Assembly (NCBI GenBank): GCA_900542395.1 | Contig: UQNM01000025.1 | Location: forward strand, 1 to 31,590 | Source of the DNA: an uncultured Eubacteriales bacterium | Lineage (GTDB): Bacteria > Bacillota > Clostridia > Christensenellales > Aristaeellaceae | Length of the DNA: 31,590 nt | Direction of reading: 5' to 3' | Part shown: positions 1-5,698 of the stretch, in pieces | Layout of the letters: the number at the start of each line of letters is the position of its first letter | How positions within the stretch are numbered: position 1 is the stretch's first letter | Program-made: the position numbers and the translations under genes | Notes under the pieces: model-generated | Database searches by the model: none | Told to the model about the DNA's origin: nothing | What the model saw: the letters and a program-made list of their open reading frames with translations, nothing else

Positions 1-6
1 TCATTC

Positions 7-35
7 TTGACATTGCCCGCTTTGTCTGCTATTCT
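7..35 (+). promoter_or_regulatory. Sigma-A-type promoter for the abrB-like operon
   Basis: A perfect -35 box TTGACA (7-12) is followed after 17 bases by TATTCT (30-35), a 4/6 match to the -10 consensus. Transcription would start near 42, just ahead of the regulator gene. The reading frame of that gene stays open back through this promoter, so translation cannot begin at the TTG at position 7. Confidence 0.6.
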
Positions 36-108
36 ATCGTATCGTGTGAAAAGTATGAAAAATGTGATTGGAGGGATTCATCTGCCATCCGGCAAACATG
101 TGCTCGGG

Positions 109-333
109 ATGAAAAAAGCCCGCCATATCTTCGGAACGGCAAAAGTCGGCGATCGCGGGCAGATTGTCATTCCCAAAGATGCGCGAGAGTTTTACGGCAT
201 CCACCCCGGCGACACGCTGCTGATTCTCGGCGACGAGGAAAACGGCATGATCGTCACCAAACCCGAGGTGCTCAGCAGCCTCGCTGAAAAAATACTCGAT
301 CAAATCGGTAAAGAAGAAAGGGCAAATCCATGA
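109..333 (+). CDS. SpoVT/AbrB-type DNA-binding transcriptional regulator
   Basis: This is a short swapped-hairpin AbrB-type regulator of about 74 residues from ATG 109. The AbrB signature is clear: GTAKVGDRGQIVIPKDAR followed by GIHPGDTLLILGDE, which forms the DNA-binding beta-hairpin dimer fold. The start is uncertain. A strong GGAGGG (70-75) sits 6 bases before an in-frame CTG at 82 but 33 bases before ATG 109, while ATG 55 lies upstream of that Shine-Dalgarno. The TGA stop overlaps the ATG of the next gene by 4 bases (ATGA), so the two are translationally coupled. It probably regulates its own operon. The target is not known. Confidence 0.8.
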   Translation: MKKARHIFGTAKVGDRGQIVIPKDAREFYGIHPGDTLLILGDEENGMIVTKPEVLSSLAEKILDQIGKEERANP

Positions 334-1607
334 GTCAGAATGTTTTCGCTCAAAACGGCGTCTCCGACGCGGTTTATCGCTTCGGCGAGGAGGTGCTTGC
401 CGTCCTTCGCCCGCGCTTTGATGAAATCGACCGCGCGGCGGAATACAATCAGGCCAAGGTCATCGCGGCCATGCAGAAAAACCGCGTGGACGTCGCCTGC
501 TTCGCGGGCACGACGGGCTACGGCTACAACGACATCGGCCGCGACACGCTTGAGCGCGTTTATGCCGACTGCTTCCACACGGAGGCCGCGCTCGTCCGCC
601 CGCAGATCACCTGCGGCACCCACGCGCTCGCCGTCGCGCTGAGCGCCAACCTGCTGCCGGGCGACGAGCTGCTTTCCCCCGTCGGCCGCCCGTATGACAC
701 GCTGGAAGAGGTCATCGGCATCCGCGAAAGCGCCTGCTCGCTCAAGGAATACGGCGTGAGCTATGCGGAGGTTCCGCTCAAGGCGGACGGCTCGATTGAT
801 TACGACGGCGTCCGCGCGGCGATCAACGCGCGCACCAAGCTCGTCACCATCCAGCGCAGCAAGGGCTACGCCACCCGCCCGACGCTCTCCGTCAAGCAGA
901 TCGGCGAGCTGATCGCGTTCGTCAAGTCCATCCGTGCCGATATCATCTGCATGGTCGATAACTGCTACGGCGAGTTTGTGGAAACCATCGAGCCGAGCGA
1001 CGTCGGCGCGGATATGATCGTCGGTTCGCTGATTAAGAATCCGGGCGGCGGACTGGCCCCCATCGGCGGCTATATCTGCGGCACGAAGGCCTGCGTCGAT
1101 CGCTGCGCCTATCGCCTCTCCGCGCCGGGTCTGGGTCAGGAGGTCGGCGCGAACCTCGGCTTGATGACCGCGCTGTATCAAGGCTTCTTCCTTGCGCCGA
1201 CGGTCGTTTCCGGCGCGCTCAAGGGCGCGATTTTCGCCGCGAATATCTATGAAAAGCTCGGTTACCGCGTCGTGCCCAATTCCACCGAGTCCCGCCACGA
1301 CATCATTCAGGCCGTCGAGCTGGGCAGCGAGGAGGCCATGGTCGCCTTCTGCCGCGGCATTCAGGCCGCCGCGCCGGTGGATAGCTATGTCTCCCCCATT
1401 CCGGGCGACATGCCGGGATACGACAGTCAGGTCATCATGGCGGCGGGCGCGTTCGTGCAGGGTTCCTCCATCGAGCTTTCCGCCGACGGCCCGATTCGCC
1501 CGCCCTACGCCGTCTATTTTCAGGGCGGCCTGACGTGGGTGCACGCCAAGCTCGGCATCCTGATGAGCCTGCAAAAGATGGTCGAGGCCGGGCTGGTCAA
1601 TCTTTAA
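330..1607 (+). CDS. Methionine gamma-lyase family PLP enzyme (aluminium-resistance/YnbB-like)
   Basis: A 425-residue fold-type I PLP enzyme of the Met_gamma_lyase (YnbB, 'aluminium resistance protein') family, full length for the family. Visible motifs are FAGTTGYGYNDIGRD near residues 53-67, the cofactor-phosphate region CGTHALAVAL, the aspartate segment MVDNCYGEF, and SLIKNPGGGLAP, in which Lys236 is the expected Schiff-base lysine. Family members are predicted to perform gamma-elimination on sulfur amino acids, but the physiological substrate is poorly established. The gene overlaps the AbrB-like gene by 4 bases and is followed after 45 bases by a DMT-family permease. That arrangement suggests regulated turnover and export or import of an amino acid, which is inference. 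Confidence 0.9.
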   Translation: MSQNVFAQNGVSDAVYRFGEEVLAVLRPRFDEIDRAAEYNQAKVIAAMQKNRVDVACFAGTTGYGYNDIGRDTLERVYADCFHTEAALVRPQITCGTHALAVALSANLLPGDELLSPVGRPYDTLEEVIGIRESACSLKEYGVSYAEVPLKADGSIDYDGVRAAINARTKLVTIQRSKGYATRPTLSVKQIGELIAFVKSIRADIICMVDNCYGEFVETIEPSDVGADMIVGSLIKNPGGGLAPIGGYICGTKACVDRCAYRLSAPGLGQEVGANLGLMTALYQGFFLAPTVVSGALKGAIFAANIYEKLGYRVVPNSTESRHDIIQAVELGSEEAMVAFCRGIQAAAPVDSYVSPIPGDMPGYDSQVIMAAGAFVQGSSIELSADGPIRPPYAVYFQGGLTWVHAKLGILMSLQKMVEAGLVNL

Positions 1608-1652
1608 TGCGTTCCCTTTTATAAAATTTAATACGAGAGGATACAAACAACT

Positions 1653-2561
1653 ATGTGGTTCTGGTTTTCTATCATCGCGCTGCTCTGCTGGAGCGGCTCT
1701 GACCTCTTTTCCAAGATCGGCTGCCGCGAGGCGAACGACAAGACTGCGCACCTGAAAATGGTCATGGCGGTCGGCGTCGTGATGGGTCTGCACGCCTGCT
1801 TTGAGATCTTCGTCAACGGCGTTGAAATCAACATGCAGATCATCATGACCTATCTGCCCGTCTCCCTGCTCTACATCATCTCGATGGCGATGGGCTACAT
1901 CGGCCTGCGCTACATCGAGCTGTCGATTTCCTCCCCGATCTGCAACTCTTCCGGCGCGCTGGTGGCCATTGCGACCATCGCCATGAGCGGCATCGGCGAT
2001 ATGAATGTCTGGCAGCTTATCGCGATTGCGCTGGTGGCCGTCGGCGTGGTCGCGCTGGGTGTCACCGAGGCAACCGAGGACGACGAGCTGCGCGCGGCGC
2101 GTCAGCAGGCGAGCAACCACAAATACGCCAAGTCTCTGCTGGCGCTGCTGCTTCCGATTGCCTACTGCATTCTGGACGCGGCCGGCACGTTCGCGGACAG
2201 CCTTGTGCTCGAAACCCTGAACGAGGATTCCGCCAACGTCGCCTACGAGCTGACCTTCCTCGTCGCGGGTCTGGTCTGCGGCGCGTATGTGCTCTTCGTC
2301 AAGCGCGAGAAGCTGACCCCGCGCACCGAAGCGCCGAAGTACATCGGCGCGGTCTGCGAGACCATCGGCCAGTTCTTCTACATCTATGCGCTGGCGGACA
2401 GCGCGCACGTCGCCATGAGCGCCCCGATCATCTCCTCCTACTGCGCCGCCTCCGTGCTTTGGAGCCGCATTTTCCTCAAGGAGAAGCTGAGCGTCAAGCA
2501 TTACATCTCCATCCTGATGGTGTTCATCGGCATCGTCATCATGGGCGTATTTGATATGTAA
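1653..2561 (+). CDS. EamA/DMT-superfamily permease
   Basis: A 302-residue, strongly hydrophobic protein with about ten predicted membrane segments arranged as two EamA-like halves, the usual layout and size for drug/metabolite transporters. The first half starts WFWFSIIALLCWSGSDLFSK. The second contains LLALLLPIAYCILDA and ends in LMVFIGIVIMGVF. A polar loop (about residues 140-155, TEATEDDELRAARQQ) separates the halves. ATG 1653 is preceded by GAGAGG about a dozen bases upstream. It lies 45 bases after the PLP enzyme with no terminator between, so co-transcription is likely and the cargo may be related to that enzyme. The substrate cannot be read from sequence. Confidence 0.87.
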   Translation: MWFWFSIIALLCWSGSDLFSKIGCREANDKTAHLKMVMAVGVVMGLHACFEIFVNGVEINMQIIMTYLPVSLLYIISMAMGYIGLRYIELSISSPICNSSGALVAIATIAMSGIGDMNVWQLIAIALVAVGVVALGVTEATEDDELRAARQQASNHKYAKSLLALLLPIAYCILDAAGTFADSLVLETLNEDSANVAYELTFLVAGLVCGAYVLFVKREKLTPRTEAPKYIGAVCETIGQFFYIYALADSAHVAMSAPIISSYCAASVLWSRIFLKEKLSVKHYISILMVFIGIVIMGVFDM

Positions 2562-2574
2562 TCTTCGTTTTTTC

Positions 2575-2603
2575 AAAGAGCGTCGTTTCCGGCGCTCTTT
2601 TTT
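2575..2603 (+). terminator. Intrinsic terminator after the abrB-like/lyase/permease operon
   Basis: AAAGAGCG (2575-2582) pairs with CGCTCTTT (2593-2600), and two more inner pairs leave a 6-base loop. The T run is 2598-2603. It lies 14 bases past the permease stop codon. Confidence 0.85.
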
Positions 2604-2643
2604 CGGCTTTGCCCATGAAAGTGAAAATTTTTTCAAAATAATG

Positions 2644-2675
2644 GGAACATTTTTCCCCGTTCAAACGTCTATAAG
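2644..2675 (+). promoter_or_regulatory. Promoter of the cystatin-like gene, with ECF-sigma-like elements
   Basis: GGAAC (2644-2648), 17 bases, then CGTC (2666-2669) resembles promoters read by extracytoplasmic-function sigma factors, which typically use a GGAAC/GAAAC -35 and a CGTC/GTC -10 spaced by about 16-17. An overlapping TATAAG (2670-2675) could instead serve as a sigma-A -10, but no good TTGACA-like box lies 17 bases upstream of it. The gene start is about 40 bases downstream. Confidence 0.4.
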
Positions 2676-2717
2676 ATGTCCCCACCCAATGACAACCGAT
2701 CGAAAGGAGAATCCCAC

Positions 2718-3086
2718 ATGAAGAAACTTTTTGCGCTGCTGACCCTTGCCGCCCTGCTGATGACCACGCTCGTCTGCCCGACCCTTGCGGAGAGCCCGAT
2801 GACCGGCGGCTGGAGCGCGTACACCGACGACCCGACCGAGATCCCGGCCGAAGCGCTGGACGCGCTGAACGCGGCGCTTGAGGAGCTTGTGGGCTGCGTC
2901 TACAAGCCGATTGCGCTGCTGGCGACGCAGGTTGTCGCGGGCACGAATTACTGCTTCCTGTGTGAAACGACCGTCGTTGCGCCGGATGCTCAGCCGAGCT
3001 ACGCGCTGGTCTACGTCTTTGACGGGCTTTCGGGCGAACACGAGATTCTGCGCGTGCAGGAGATCGAGTTTTCCGCATTTGAATAA
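2718..3086 (+). CDS. Secreted cystatin-like protein (putative papain-type cysteine protease inhibitor)
   Basis: A 122-residue protein starting at ATG 2718, 7 bases after AAAGGAGA. Residues 1-24 form a classic signal peptide (KK, hydrophobic run, TLA|E), so it is exported. The mature part has a Gly-Gly-Trp at 30-32, a predicted helix rich in Ala/Glu/Leu (about 38-55), and then QVVAGTNY, with Q71-V-V-A-G75. QxVxG is the first inhibitory hairpin loop of cystatins, and in that family a conserved glycine lies near the mature N-terminus. A later VFDGLSGEHE segment sits where stefins carry their second loop (LPG). Length fits a single cystatin domain. Family assignment is from motif and layout. Inhibition is not shown, and a role outside protease inhibition is possible. 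The gene is monocistronic, with its own promoter and a downstream terminator. Confidence 0.7.
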   Translation: MKKLFALLTLAALLMTTLVCPTLAESPMTGGWSAYTDDPTEIPAEALDALNAALEELVGCVYKPIALLATQVVAGTNYCFLCETTVVAPDAQPSYALVYVFDGLSGEHEILRVQEIEFSAFE

Positions 3087-3094
3087 GTGCTCTT

Positions 3095-3256
3095 ATACTA
3101 ATTCGCAGTTAAAATGCTTAACAGAGCGCATCAGATTTTTTGTTCTGACGAAGCCAAGTGAAGTGAGGCGTACTGGAGGTACGTTGAACGGAACGAGGCA
3201 AAGTCAGAGCGAAAAAGATGGTGCGCGGATTAAGCCATTTTAACAAGAATTAGTAT
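3095..3256. repeat. MITE-like 162-bp element folding as one long imperfect hairpin
   Basis: The ends are matching inverted repeats: ATACTAATTC (3095-3104) against GAATTAGTAT (3247-3256). The arms continue as an imperfect match (GTTAAAATG..CTTAA..GCGCA) for about 35 bases. Inside, TTGTTCTGAC (near 3140-3149) pairs with GTCAGAGCGA (3203-3212), and the centre holds GCGTAC/GTACGT around TGGAG. There is no coding capacity beyond chance. It sits between convergent genes. It could be a non-autonomous mobile element or a structured RNA/terminator. A target-site duplication is not obvious. Confidence 0.65.
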
Positions 3257-3284
3257 TAAACAAACGCACACGAATCGATACATT

Positions 3285-3330
3285 CGGGCGCTGCCGCAGA
3301 TGGTTTTTCTGGCGGCAGCGCCCGTTTTTT
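3285..3330 (+). terminator. Intrinsic terminator downstream of the cystatin-like gene
   Basis: A perfect 13-bp stem, CGGGCGCTGCCGC (3285-3297) with its complement (3312-3324), and a 14-base loop is followed by six Ts (3325-3330). The T run is only on the plus-strand side, so it acts for plus-strand transcription. The minus-strand gene ends at 3341 and has no comparable T run here. Confidence 0.8.
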
Positions 3331-3340
3331 ATGCTTTTTC

Positions 3341-4039
3341 TCATTCCACCCCGGCCTTGATGCCGGAGGCTTCAATTTGCTTGCGAATATCGTACATCTG
3401 CTTGTCCGTCCGCGCGACAACCTCCGCGCAATCCTGAAGCTGTCGGGCAATCGCGTCCGCCGTCTCGGCGGGGATATCCTTTTTATAGCGCAGCTTGTGC
3501 TCCAGACTCGCCCAGAAATCCATCGCAATCGTCCGAAGCTGCACCTCCACGCGCATGTACCGCTTCTCGTTGGATAGGAAGATCGGCACCTCGACGATCA
3601 TGTGCAGACTGCGATAGCCGCTTTCCTTCGGATTTTTGATGTAATCCTTCGTTCGAACGACGTATACGTCGTCCTGCACGGCCAGCATGTCCGCCAGCTT
3701 GTAGATATCGTCCACAAACGAGCAGATCACGCGAACGCCCGCGATGTCGTTCAGGTTCTTCTCGATGGCGTCCACCGAGATCGGCAGGCCGAGGCGGTTC
3801 ATCTTTTCATAGATGCTTCTGGGCTTTTTGAGCCGCGTTTCAATGCTTTCAATCGGGTTGCGGTCGAATTTGTTGGAAAACTCGATGTTGAGCACCTTGA
3901 ACTTGGTTTCCACCTCGAGCATGGCGCTGGAATAATAGCTCATCAGCCGCAAATACTCGCGCCCCTGGGACTGCAATTCCACAAACAATATATCCGCCGT
4001 CAAACCCGGCGCAAATTTAACCTCTTTGATTTCTTCCAT
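3341..4039 (-). CDS. Small alarmone synthetase, RelA/SpoT-family GTP pyrophosphokinase
   Basis: A 232-residue single-domain (p)ppGpp synthetase of the RelQ/RelP (YjbM/YwaC) class. It transfers pyrophosphate from ATP to GTP or GDP. Synthetase motifs are in order: RLKKPRSIYEKM (69-80), NDIAGVRVICSFVDDIY (97-113), the KNPKESGYRSLH loop (135-146), and EVQLRTIAMDFWASLEHKLRY (165-185). There is no HD hydrolase domain and no TGS/ACT region, so it makes the alarmone but should not degrade it. I start it at the ATG complementary to 4037-4039, preceded by GAGAGGAG. The frame is open further upstream, but that part overlaps a clear promoter. It has its own promoter and follows the M16 peptidase gene after a terminator. 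Confidence 0.9.
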   Translation of the reverse strand: MEEIKEVKFAPGLTADILFVELQSQGREYLRLMSYYSSAMLEVETKFKVLNIEFSNKFDRNPIESIETRLKKPRSIYEKMNRLGLPISVDAIEKNLNDIAGVRVICSFVDDIYKLADMLAVQDDVYVVRTKDYIKNPKESGYRSLHMIVEVPIFLSNEKRYMRVEVQLRTIAMDFWASLEHKLRYKKDIPAETADAIARQLQDCAEVVARTDKQMYDIRKQIEASGIKAGVE

Positions 4040-4085
4040 GGTCGATATAAACTCCTCTCGGACGGTTTGTCGTTCACACTTTTTT

Positions 4086-4114
4086 ATTGTACACGACATC
4101 GCGAAAAAATGCAA
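4086..4114 (-). promoter_or_regulatory. Promoter of the small alarmone synthetase gene
   Basis: On the minus strand, TTGCAT (4109-4114) is followed after 17 bases by TACAAT (4086-4091), a 5/6 -10 box. The start codon is about 50 bases downstream, and a terminator for the previous gene lies just upstream. Confidence 0.65.
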
Positions 4115-4161
4115 TTTATTTATTTTGACCAACTTCATTCTTTCCGATTTGGCGAACATGG

Positions 4162-4189
4162 AAAAAGCCCCCTCGAAAAAAGGGGGGCT
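4162..4189 (-). terminator. Intrinsic terminator after the M16 peptidase gene
   Basis: On the minus strand, AGCCCCC pairs with GGGGGCT (4183-4189 with 4166-4172) around a 10-base loop, followed by a run of Us complementary to A 4162-4166. It lies about 30 bases beyond the peptidase stop. Confidence 0.8.
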
Positions 4190-4217
4190 AACGCCTTCAG
4201 GCAGCTTCCTCAAAGCG

Positions 4218-5480
4218 TTACAGCAGCTTCAGTCCGTCGATGTTCCGTCCGACGGCAGACGCGGAGAACGGCCTGCCGAACATCCGGTGCGCGGCACGCT
4301 CCACATCCTCTTTTGTCACGGCCTCGATCTTGCGAATCACGTCCTGCGGATCGACGGCATGGCCGCGCAGCAGCTTGCTGCGGCCGATGGCGCTCATGCG
4401 GGCGGAGCTGCTCTCCAGCCCCAGCACATAGCTGACCTTGAGCTGCTCCTTCGCCATGTCAAATTCCTCCTGCGTCACGCCGCCGTCGCGGAGCAGGCGA
4501 ATCTGGCGCAGCAGCTCGTCGGCGACCTGCTGCGCCGTCTCCGGCGACGTGCCCGCGTACACGGTGAATGTGCCGCAGTTGGTGTAGGTGCTCGGGAAGC
4601 TGTATACGGAATACGCCGCGCCCATCTCCTCGCGGATGCGCTGGAACAGCCGGGAGGACATGCCGCCGCCGAACAGGTTGTTCATCACGCTGATGGGGTA
4701 CAGCTCCTCGTCGTCCTGTTCCACGCCGGGGAAAGCCAGACAGATGTGCACCTGCTCGATGTCCTTTTTGCGCGTCAGCACGCGCGGCGTCGTGCCTTCC
4801 ACCGGCGCGGGGATGTGCGTCTCCCCCTCCGCGTGCCAGCCACCCAGCAGCCGCTCCGCCATCTCGCGAAACGCTGCCATATCAAACTGACCCGCAATCG
4901 CCAGAACGGTGTTATCCGGGCGATAGTGCTTTTTCTTGAACGCCAGCAGCGCCTCACGGCTGATGGAAGCAATCTGCTCATGCGAGCCGAGAATCGGGCG
5001 CGCCAGCGGATGCTCGCCGAAATACGCCTCCGCCAGCAGATCATACACCAGATCCTCCGGCGTGTCCTCGCACATGGCGATTTCCTCCAGAATAACGCCG
5101 CGCTCCTTCTCGAACTCCGCTTCGTCCACGCGCGCGTTGAGCAGCATATCGCAGAGCAGATCCATCGCCCGCGGCAGATGCTCGGCGATCACCTTCGCGT
5201 AGTAGCAGGTACATTCCTTGGCGGTAAACGCATTCACCTGTCCGCCCAGCGCGTCCATCTCCACGGCGATGTCCTTCGTCGTGCGGCGCTCCGTGCTTTT
5301 GAACAGGATGTGCTCGACAAAGTGCGAAAGGCCGTTCTCCTCCGCGCTTTCATACATGGATCCCGCGCCGATCCACAGCCCGACGCTGACGGATGGGAAA
5401 TTTTCGATAGGCTCGGCAACGACCCGCAGACCGTTGGAAAGCACGAACTCTTCGCACATGCGCTTTGTCCCTCCGATCAT
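4218..5480 (-). CDS. M16 family zinc metallopeptidase (MlpA/YmxG-like)
   Basis: A 420-residue insulinase/processing-peptidase-type protein. The inverted zinc site is intact: H53-F-V-E56-H57, with the third ligand Glu133 76 residues after the second histidine, inside ERGVILEEI. Length matches single-chain bacterial M16B enzymes such as B. subtilis MlpA (YmxG). There is no signal peptide, so it is probably cytoplasmic. ATG 5480 follows AGGAG by 5 bases. A second possible start, MCEEFVL at 5459, has its own GGAGGG. It lies directly downstream of pnp, as mlpA does in Bacillus, but is separated by a hairpin terminator and has a possible promoter of its own. Confidence 0.92.
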   Translation of the reverse strand: MIGGTKRMCEEFVLSNGLRVVAEPIENFPSVSVGLWIGAGSMYESAEENGLSHFVEHILFKSTERRTTKDIAVEMDALGGQVNAFTAKECTCYYAKVIAEHLPRAMDLLCDMLLNARVDEAEFEKERGVILEEIAMCEDTPEDLVYDLLAEAYFGEHPLARPILGSHEQIASISREALLAFKKKHYRPDNTVLAIAGQFDMAAFREMAERLLGGWHAEGETHIPAPVEGTTPRVLTRKKDIEQVHICLAFPGVEQDDEELYPISVMNNLFGGGMSSRLFQRIREEMGAAYSVYSFPSTYTNCGTFTVYAGTSPETAQQVADELLRQIRLLRDGGVTQEEFDMAKEQLKVSYVLGLESSSARMSAIGRSKLLRGHAVDPQDVIRKIEAVTKEDVERAAHRMFGRPFSASAVGRNIDGLKLL

Positions 5481-5511
5481 AGTTTCTCCTATTCTTTTCG
5501 TTTTATTTCAG

Positions 5512-5538
5512 ATTATACGACCCGTGAGAAAAAATCAA
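5512..5538 (-). promoter_or_regulatory. Possible promoter of the M16 peptidase gene
   Basis: A perfect -10 TATAAT (5512-5517, minus strand) lies 31 bases before the start codon. The best -35, TTGATT (5533-5538), is only 15 bases away, shorter than ideal, and overlaps the T run of the hairpin upstream. Confidence 0.5.
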
Positions 5539-5686
5539 GAGGCTGTCATGCGTAAACCCGATATTCCAGGAAACAAATCTCCAAGCATTTTTGAATACGA
5601 GGCTTTGCCCCATCGCCCTTTGGAAACCTTCGGGCGCAAATGCTTCGCTTTGTTCCTGATCTATCCGGTTTATCGGCTTGACAGCC
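5529..5686 (-). terminator. Long hairpin element ending in a terminator-like T run, downstream of pnp
   Basis: GGCTGTCA (5541-5548) pairs with TGACAGCC (5679-5686). The arms continue imperfectly for about 50 bases each (AAACC..GATA..AGGAACAAA..AAGCATTT). The centre holds CGCCC/GGGCG. On the minus strand the structure is followed by six Us (A 5529-5534). It fills the pnp-M16 gap and probably terminates pnp, although it is far larger than an ordinary terminator. Confidence 0.6.
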
Positions 5687-5698
5687 CCGATTCATAGC

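Noticed and set aside
7..333. AbrB-like gene starting at TTG 7
   Set aside because: That TTG is part of a perfect -35 box with a matching -10 downstream, so it lies upstream of the transcript.
300..2636. 778-codon open frame on the minus strand opposite the lyase and permease genes
   Set aside because: Same antisense artefact of high-GC codons. It spans two well-supported plus-strand genes and their terminator.
3285..3330. Terminator of the alarmone synthetase gene
   Set aside because: The stem is perfect but the T run exists only on the plus-strand side. On the minus strand the stem is followed by mixed sequence.
3341..4213. 290-residue form of the alarmone synthetase
   Set aside because: The extra N-terminal codons cover the promoter at 4086-4114 and the terminator of the preceding gene, and are unlike the family.
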